From the NCBI GenBank assembly GCA_914767885.1, contig CAJZBQ010000013.1, positions 124,001-188,000 of the forward strand: DNA of 64,000 nucleotides, in the 5' to 3' direction. Shown piece after piece: positions 58,095-64,000 of the stretch. The position numbers and the translations under genes were made by a program. This stretch comes from Blepharisma stoltei (taxonomy: Eukaryota; Ciliophora; Heterotrichea; Heterotrichida; Blepharismidae). The notes under the pieces are model-generated. The model made no database searches and was not told where the DNA came from. It saw nothing but the letters and a program-made list of their open reading frames with translations. Numbering within the stretch: the first letter of the stretch is position 1; every line of letters begins with the position of its first letter.

Positions 58095-59308
58095 TTAAGG
58101 ATCTTGTCTAATCCAATTAGTCATTGTCCATCCTTCTTTTTTCCTTTCACTCTCCTCTCTCAATTTCTCCATTAGCTTCTTCTTCAGTGCCTCCATCAGT
58201 GCCTCCATCAGTTCATCCTCAGAATCTCCTTCAATTTTACCTGCTTCAATCCACCTTCACTTGCTGCTGCTTCATGCTGCCTTTTGTTTCTCCAGTGTTT
58301 TTTTCTTTCGCTCTATTATGGCCTCATTTTTTATTTTCTTCTTTCTTGCCTTCCACATCATCTTACTTCTTCCATCTTCTGTCAAAATTGCTGCCGAAAA
58401 ATTTGTTTGAGAATTTGGTTGGCATTTCTGTTGGTTTCTGTTTGAAATTCTATTGAACTTCTTGTTTGAATTTCTTTTGCGATTTCTTTTGAGTTTTCTG
58501 CTGAGATCTTCTAAAAGGATCCCTTTGGGATTTCTGCAGGTGTTTTTTAGGTTGCCCTTTTGAATCTTTCTTGGGGCTTGTGCTGGTGTCTCTGTTGGAT
58601 TTCAATTGGAATATCTGTCGAGGATGCTGTTGGGATTTCTGTTGAGTTTTTATAGGCATTTTTGAGAATCCTGCTAGAATTTTTGTTGAGGCTGCTTTTG
58701 AGCTTTTTGCTGAAATTTCTGTTGAAGTTTCTGTCTGGATATCTGTCGGCCTTTTTGTTAACGTTTTTTGTTGGTATTTCTGTCTTTCCTGCCATTATTT
58801 CTATTTCAATTGCCCTGACGGAGTGAGTGGTCAGGATTGTTTCTCCGTCATCCAAGACTTCTCCTTGCAATCCTGCAAGCAACTTTACTGCCATCTCGAG
58901 TTCTTCATTTTCTTCGCTCGGTTCTTCTATTCAACTGCCATCTTCTTCCCAATTTTTATCAATTTCTTCATCACAAAATTCATCATCTTCGAGTAATCTC
59001 AGAAACACTAAGGCTTTTTCTAAGTTACCGCCGCATGCATTCAGCGCCATCTTTGCTTTTTCTTCCTCGTAGCCTAGCTCCATCAAGATTCCTTCATCAA
59101 TCATTAGCATCTCTATCGCATCAAGTTCTCTCATTTCGTCTTCCTCTTCACTAGAATCATAATAAAACTTGTTTATGTCAGCTATTTTCTTAGGTTTTTC
59201 CGCACCAATGCTGAATCTCCAATCAGAAATTGAAGCCGCCTTAGGTGGTTTTTGTCCCTTTGGAAATGCTTCCATTGAAAAAATAAAAAGTATTTCTTCG
59301 TCAATCAT
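58095..59308 (-). CDS. UBA-domain protein with low-complexity C-terminus, structure uncertain
   Basis: ATG 59308 (or ATG 59272, MEAFPKG) runs to at least 58547 with UGA = Trp at 58931. A UBA domain is clear at about 59120-58980 (DEGILMELGYEEEKAKMALN..GGNLEKALVFLRLL), the ubiquitin-binding fold. Acidic residues follow. From about 58760 to 58450 the sequence is Asn/Lys/Gln/Arg-rich and open in all three frames. Another frame then carries coding-like sequence to TAA 58095 (ELMEALMEALKKKLMEKLRE.., TNWIRQDP). Joining the two needs an unseen insert or splice of 3n+2 bases within about 58547-58640. Both ends look real; the middle is unresolved. Confidence 0.6.
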
Positions 59309-60354
59309 TTCTATTATATTTTATATTTTATAATTAAGCCATTTAAAATTAAGATAATGGCATTATCCAAATAAAATTATAACTTAAGAATAGCCGTTAT
59401 CATTTTGCCGTAATTGCCACGTGAATAGGCTAATTCTACCTATGTTGGTATTTAGCGCAGCAATATGCACTTAAATTGTAATATACACGCGGCTCAAATT
59501 TAAATTTGACTGTTAAAAGACCTATTAAATATACATTTTGGGATCTATGATTCTTCAATAATATCTTATTTCTAAAATGCATCTTTAAGGGAATTTAATC
59601 GATGTATCGCATTTGGAAACAATTCTAGAGCTAAAAAATTTAAATTTTAATCAACCTTTAAGAGGATATAGAAATTTTTTTTCTGTATTTTGGGCAAAAA
59701 CTTTTATTTTGAGTTTTAAGTATATATTGTCTTGAATTATAGACTATTTATGGTTATCTATTATTTCTAAGTAGTTTTTTTGATAGGATTCTGAAGTAAA
59801 CTCAAAGATCGTTTGAAAATAATTTAAATTTGCCTCGAATTTTTTTTCAATAAAATTGCCTTGAATTTATCAAATCACTCAATCCTTATTTTACCTTGTT
59901 CAACTATATTTTATTATTAAAAGAAAAAAATTGTACTTTCACGATTTTAGAATACTTATCTAAATTGTATAATTTTTAAAAATAGCTTAAGAATTAAATT
60001 AAAAATGTCTTAATAAGCAGATGAAGAAAATAGTTTATAATAAAAAGCAATCTACTTTAGTCAATGAGTTGAATTGAGAAAAAATTATTGTGGATTTGAA
60101 GATAAATTATTTGTAAAAAAATATTTATCTCAAATAGGACCAAAGTGAAGTTAAAGGATTGCATTATATTGAGATGATAGCTTTACTTTGAAAGAGCTAA
60201 AGCAGGTAGCATTGAGCTTGTAGAGGTACTGATAATTGGAATAAGAAGACTATAACGATAAGACTCTAGTTGAGGCTAATTCTAGAGGAGTTAATTCAAG
60301 AAAGCATTAAATAAGATTTGAAGAAAATGACCAATCTTGCTTGATTATCGTATA
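59309..60354. other. Gene-poor AT-rich DNA
   Basis: No convincing gene. 60010-60350 has fragmentary coding character in shifting frames (for example KVKLKDCIILR near 60150) and may be a decayed transposon gene; no frame is long enough to annotate. Confidence 0.4.
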
Positions 60355-60704
60355 TTCACTCCCCCCCTCCGTGAGTGAACAAAAAAATTTTGTTCACTCA
60401 GGAGGGGGTTTATTTTATTTTAAAAAAATTTATATATAAATTTTATAAAAAATTGTTTTTCGAAATTCCTAATTCACAAAAATTGGAAAGCAAATATTAA
60501 TTTAATTTATAAAATTTATGTTTTAAAAAGCAATTTGTTTAAAATTAAACAGAATTAGCTCTAGATTTCATTATAATAATTATCATTTATATATCATTTT
60601 TTTTTCCATGAAAAATTTTTGTTCACTCACGGAAGGTGGGCTTTTGGGCAAAAAATTGGGATTTTTCTAATGGTTTTGTTCACTCACGGAGGAACAGTCA
60701 GCAT
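60355..60704. mobile_element. Family A MITE, full length, reverse orientation (about 350 bp)
   Basis: Begins with the hairpin end (C-run, CTCCGTGAGTGAACAAAA and inverse at 60361-60405). The core in reverse (ATTATAATAATTATCATTTAT) is at about 60580. It ends with two direct copies GTTCACTCACGGA (about 60622 and 60688) with the AAAATTGGGATTTTTCTAAT block between them. Confidence 0.9.
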
Positions 60705-61340
60705 TTTTTATAAAATTTTGAAAGTTGAATATCAAAAATTCTAAAAGACCAAATTTACAAACAATTTTTGATTTGGTATTTGCATTTTAATTGCAAAATT
60801 TTATAATAAGCTAATTTTCATTTTTGTGCTATAAGTCGAATAAATATCATATGATTATAATAAATTAAAGCAGTGGATACTAAAATTCAAAGCTATATCC
60901 ACAGTTAATTACAAAAAACAAGAAATTTTCAAAAAAATTATCAAAAAATAAAGCATAGAACTAAAATGCCCTTGATAGAAGTCAAATATATTAAAAAATT
61001 ATGTATTTTCAAAAGGATACAGCCATAAAACTTAGCTTGACTTAATTAAAAGAAACAATTTAAAAATATTTTGACTTGCATTGGGCGTTCAACACAACAA
61101 AAAGGAGTAAAAAATGAATAAATATCCTTAGATAAACTATAAATGGTGAAAATAATGAAACAGTTAATTTATTTAAAATTAAATATTTATGCTAATTAAA
61201 TTTTTATCCTTTAAAAACTCAATGCATGAATCTTTATAGTTATTAATATCATTAATTGAGAAAAGAAATCAATTAATAAGCCCTTGAACTAATGCACTAT
61301 TGTAATAATATATTTTTTATTTATTGGCCATTAATACTTA
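60705..61340. other. AT-rich DNA, part of the zinc-finger duplication
   Basis: 61150-61330 matches 55030-55200 next to zinc-finger paralogue 1. No gene. Confidence 0.5.
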
Positions 61341-61699
61341 CTCCCTCCTCCGTGAGTGAACAAAACCATTAGAAAAATCGCTATTTTTTGCCCAAAAAAC
61401 CCACCGTAAGCGAACAAAAATTTTTATGGAAAAAATATTTTGACATATAAGTGATAATTAGTATAATGAAATCTCAAGCTAATTCTGTTTAATTTTTAAA
61501 CAAATTGCGTTTTAAAACATAAATTTTACAAATATAAATTAATATTTGCTTTCCAATTTTTATAGAAGTGAGATTTTTTAAATTTTTAAAAAAAATAGTT
61601 TCTATAAAATTTTTATATATAAATTTTTAAAAAAAAAAAAATTAACACCCTCCTTGAGTGAACAAAAATTTTTTTGTTCACTCACGGAGGGGTGTAGTA
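61341..61699. mobile_element. Family A MITE, full length (359 bp)
   Basis: TA-flanked (61339, 61698). Left: CTCCGTGAGTGAACAAAACC, then the spacer with AAAAATCGCTATTTTTTGCC, then a second copy. Core GACATATAAGTGATAATTAG at about 61440. Right: hairpin of CTCCTTGAGTGAACAAAAA and inverse. It is inserted in DNA whose duplicate near 55210 has no such element. Confidence 0.92.
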
Positions 61700-62010
61700 A
61701 GATGTCTTCCTGGCTTCCTTTCAAAATTATTAGAGTCGTTGGAAAAGAATAGACATTTAGCTATTTTTTTTGAATATTCTATATACTTTTCAATACTTAA
61801 TATTTTAAATTTATTACTTTTAATCAAAAATAAAAGAAATAATAATTTCCTGAATCTACGAATCCTTCAGTTTATACATTTTAAATACTATTAGGCTTTC
61901 ATTTTTTCTATATAGTTGAATATAGCATATTGCATTCAGAAGTGAAAATTTCATTATTTACCTCAAGATTTTTGATATTGCTATGTTTAATGATTTAAAA
62001 TGCTTTAATT

Positions 62011-62821
62011 ATCTCTCACTCCCCCCCCCTTTAAATTGGAACAAAATATAGGTAAATTTCCACTTTTTTGGTAAATTAACTCCCCTTTAAATTGGAACAA
62101 AATTTAATTTTTACAATAAAAAATTTTATTTTATATAAATCATAATTTTTACGTAAAAAGTTTTGATATAATTTAAATGTTTCTTCTTAACTAAAATTAA
62201 AAATTTAGATATATCCTGCTCTTGTTTAAAGAATAGAGTATAAAGAGCATCTTATTTAAATAAATTTATTATCCTAATTGTATTTTAAAAAAAATTAAAT
62301 TTTTTTGTTTTAAAAAATTTTCAAAAAAATTTTATTTTTTTTAATAAAAAATGATATTTTTTTATTTAAATAGCTTTGATATAAATTTAATACGAATTCT
62401 TTACAAAAATTCAAAATTTACTTATCTCTTGCTTTATTTTAAAGAATAGAGTATAAATAACATCTTCTTTAAACAAAATTAGCACTTTGATTAATAAATT
62501 ATCTAAAATTTTTTTTTATCAATAAAAATAATAATTTTTGTGTAAATAGTTTTGATACCAATTAATAGTGGCGTATCAATTAATAATAAAATTTTAGTTA
62601 TATCTTGCTTTGTTTTAAAGGATCAAGAGTAAATAGCATTTTATTAAACAAATTTATTAATCTAATTCGATAAATTTTTGAATTTTTTTGTTTTTTAAAT
62701 TTTATATAAATTTTTTTTAAAAAAATTTTATAATGATTTTTTTTTAAAAAAAATTTTCTTAACCCCCCTTTAAATTGGAACAAAATTGTTAGTTCCAATT
62801 TAAAGGGGGGGGAGTCAGATA
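62011..62821. mobile_element. Family C MITE, long form with internal triplication (about 810 bp)
   Basis: Left: C-run, CTTTAAATTGGAACAAAAT, then ~45 bp, then a second copy (62090). Right: hairpin of the same word at 62765-62812 with G-run. The inside holds three related ~190-bp segments around TTTAAAGAATAGAGTATAAA (about 62225, 62440 and 62615). Confidence 0.88.
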
Positions 62822-62897
62822 AAAAAAGATTTTTACTCCCTATTCTTTTTATTATAATTATATATTAATTAGTCAAATTTTAATCATGATTTTTACA

Positions 62898-63416
62898 TTA
62901 AATTTTAGGACAAGAAGCGTGCTTTTTCATATGCTTTTTCAGCTTATATTTGTTATAAGCTATATAACTGCATTCCTTGCACCCTACCTGCTTTGCAGTT
63001 TCATGCACTTGCTGGTAGTGAAACTTCAAGGCATACTTGTGTGTAAAAAGTTTGCCACAGACGTCACACAGTGAATTCTTTGTGCTTGCAGAGTGCTTTT
63101 TCCCCATGTGCTGGCTCAAACCTTGGCTACTTTTAAATATTTTGTAGCAGACTGGGCAGTATTTAGCTTTTTCTAATTGTTTTGCAGGGCTGTCTATTTG
63201 TTTAGGTGAAGGAGTGTTTGGATCTAATCCTAATTCTGCGTTAAGAATTGTGATTATATCCCTCTCGATCATGAACTCGTTGACCATATAGTCTCTCAAA
63301 AGAGTTAGACTTTGAAAGGATATATCACATAGATCGAAAAAACTACGAATCTTTTCTTTTGTGTGCAGCTGCCTTAAATCATCTTTAGCAATAGCTGATA
63401 CTCTGGCCTGATCCAT
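62898..63416 (-). CDS. C2H2 zinc-finger protein, paralogue 3 (172 aa)
   Basis: ATG 63416 to TAA 62898, intact. Nearly identical to paralogue 1 through the helical N-terminus and three fingers (CPVCYKIFKSSQGLSQHMGK; CDVCGKLFTHKYALKFHYQQ; CKECSYIAYNKYKLKKHMKK). Compared with paralogue 1 it lacks a few residues after the first 16. Flanks on both sides are also duplicated, so gene and surroundings were copied together. Differences are mostly at linker residues, consistent with selection on the fingers. Confidence 0.88.
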   Translation of the reverse strand: MDQARVSAIAKDDLRQLHTKEKIRSFFDLCDISFQSLTLLRDYMVNEFMIERDIITILNAELGLDPNTPSPKQIDSPAKQLEKAKYCPVCYKIFKSSQGLSQHMGKKHSASTKNSLCDVCGKLFTHKYALKFHYQQVHETAKQVGCKECSYIAYNKYKLKKHMKKHASCPKI

Positions 63417-64000
63417 CTTGATTTTATAATAGGTGTCATTTTACAGATTTTATATAGATTATTATGGCTATTATATAAATGGAAATTATATAGGAGTATC
63501 CGTTTTAATCTTTAGATGATGCTATAAGAATCCTTAGGGCCTATTTGTCATAATAATTTTATGTGCGGGTTTCTTTTAGGTCTTAAAATCATCTCAATTT
63601 TTGGAACATTAAAAACTATACTAATTTTCTCTGACAAAAAATTGAAATAATTGCGTAGGGCCCAGAATGATTTCAAATTAATGATAATTCTAATATAGAA
63701 TTTATTACTAAATGATTTGTATAAAAATAGAGCTTTAGTTTATCTAAATTAATTTTTTCTTATAAATCGACCTAAAAGCTATATTTCAATTAATTCAACT
63801 TAAACAGATCAATATAGAAAATTATCAAAATTAAATATTAAAGATATCAGCCCTATCCTATTTAACATATTAAATTTTTCACAAAGTCAATCATAATCAA
63901 AAAATTTTTCCTAAAAAAAAAGCAAATTTTTAGTATGAATTTGGTTTGCATTTGAAAAAAAATTGATTTTCTCGCTAATGTGAGAGAAATAAATAATAAT
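63417..64000. other. AT-rich DNA upstream of zinc-finger paralogue 3
   Basis: 63421-63483 is the conserved promoter-like stretch shared with paralogue 1. Beyond it no gene or repeat end is recognised up to the window edge. Confidence 0.5.

Noticed and set aside
58850-58900. 16-nt GT..AG intron in the UBA gene (GTAAAGTTGCTTGCAG)
   Set aside because: Splicing it would bring a stop codon soon after, and the unspliced frame stays open.
60010-60350. Possible transposase remnant (ISXO2/Merlin-like impression)
   Set aside because: Coding-like words occur in shifting frames with many stops; too weak without a database search.

Overview
This window reads as germline (micronuclear) DNA of a heterotrich ciliate, most likely Blepharisma or a close relative. 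Four observations in the sequence support this. (1) In-frame TGA recurs inside conserved genes where tryptophan fits (e.g. 4058, 14979, 19002, 28079, 28340, 39855, 48419, 54874, 58931), while genes end in TAA or TAG. (2) Three 15-nt GT..AG introns are visible (22550, 47290, 54613). (3) Almost every gene is cut by AT-rich inserts whose removal between two TA dinucleotides restores the reading frame and a plausible protein, as expected of internal eliminated sequences (IESs). (4) A Pogo-type transposon and many short derivatives with the same ends are scattered through the inserts; Blepharisma germline IESs are known to carry a MITE derived from a Pogo element. The species itself is inference.

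Layout. 1-1300: 3' part of a non-LTR retrotransposon reading frame, a GC-rich tandem repeat and a direct repeat. 2064-3089: decayed Cys/His-rich frame. 3434-22372 (all minus, very compact): a Na+/H+ exchanger with a cyclic-nucleotide-binding domain, an ARM/HEAT-like protein, and a very large EF-hand / WD-like / pseudokinase gene; the large gene holds a 2.6-kb composite insert with the Pogo transposon. 22454-29111: calmodulin-like gene, a SHIPPO/IQ-type gene, a Rab GTPase split by a retroelement, and the ribosome-export GTPase LSG1. 29258-38563: tandem pair of TPR/IQ-motif paralogues, full of inserts of several families. 39159-54996: LRR protein, PP2C phosphatase, an unknown gene with a 1.6-kb insert (retroelement plus ~730-bp ATT array), a coiled-coil gene, a DHHC palmitoyltransferase, a HLTF/Rad5-type SNF2-RING helicase, a small protein, a coiled-coil tail-anchored gene and a basic charged protein. 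55743-63416: three C2H2 zinc-finger paralogues, a UBA protein and gene-poor DNA with full-length MITEs.

How it works together. The genes are ordinary cell genes (ion transport, Ca2+ signalling, cilium-like coiled-coil/EF-hand/SHIPPO proteins, ribosome export, DNA repair, trafficking). They would be unusable without precise excision of roughly 35 inserts during macronuclear development. The inserts fall into recognisable families: A (CTCCGTGAGCGAAC ends, same as the Pogo element), B (CTCGAAGTTCGACC), C (CCTTTAAATTGGAAC), D (a hairpin), E (9-bp target duplications), long foldbacks, two retroelement insertions, and short non-repetitive inserts of about 70-115 bp. Families A, B and C share one unusual end architecture but differ in the word they repeat.

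Limits: all joins were made by eye from reading-frame phase and protein continuity, without alignment or RNA/macronuclear data. Many insert edges contain several TA choices, so edges may be off by a few bases.
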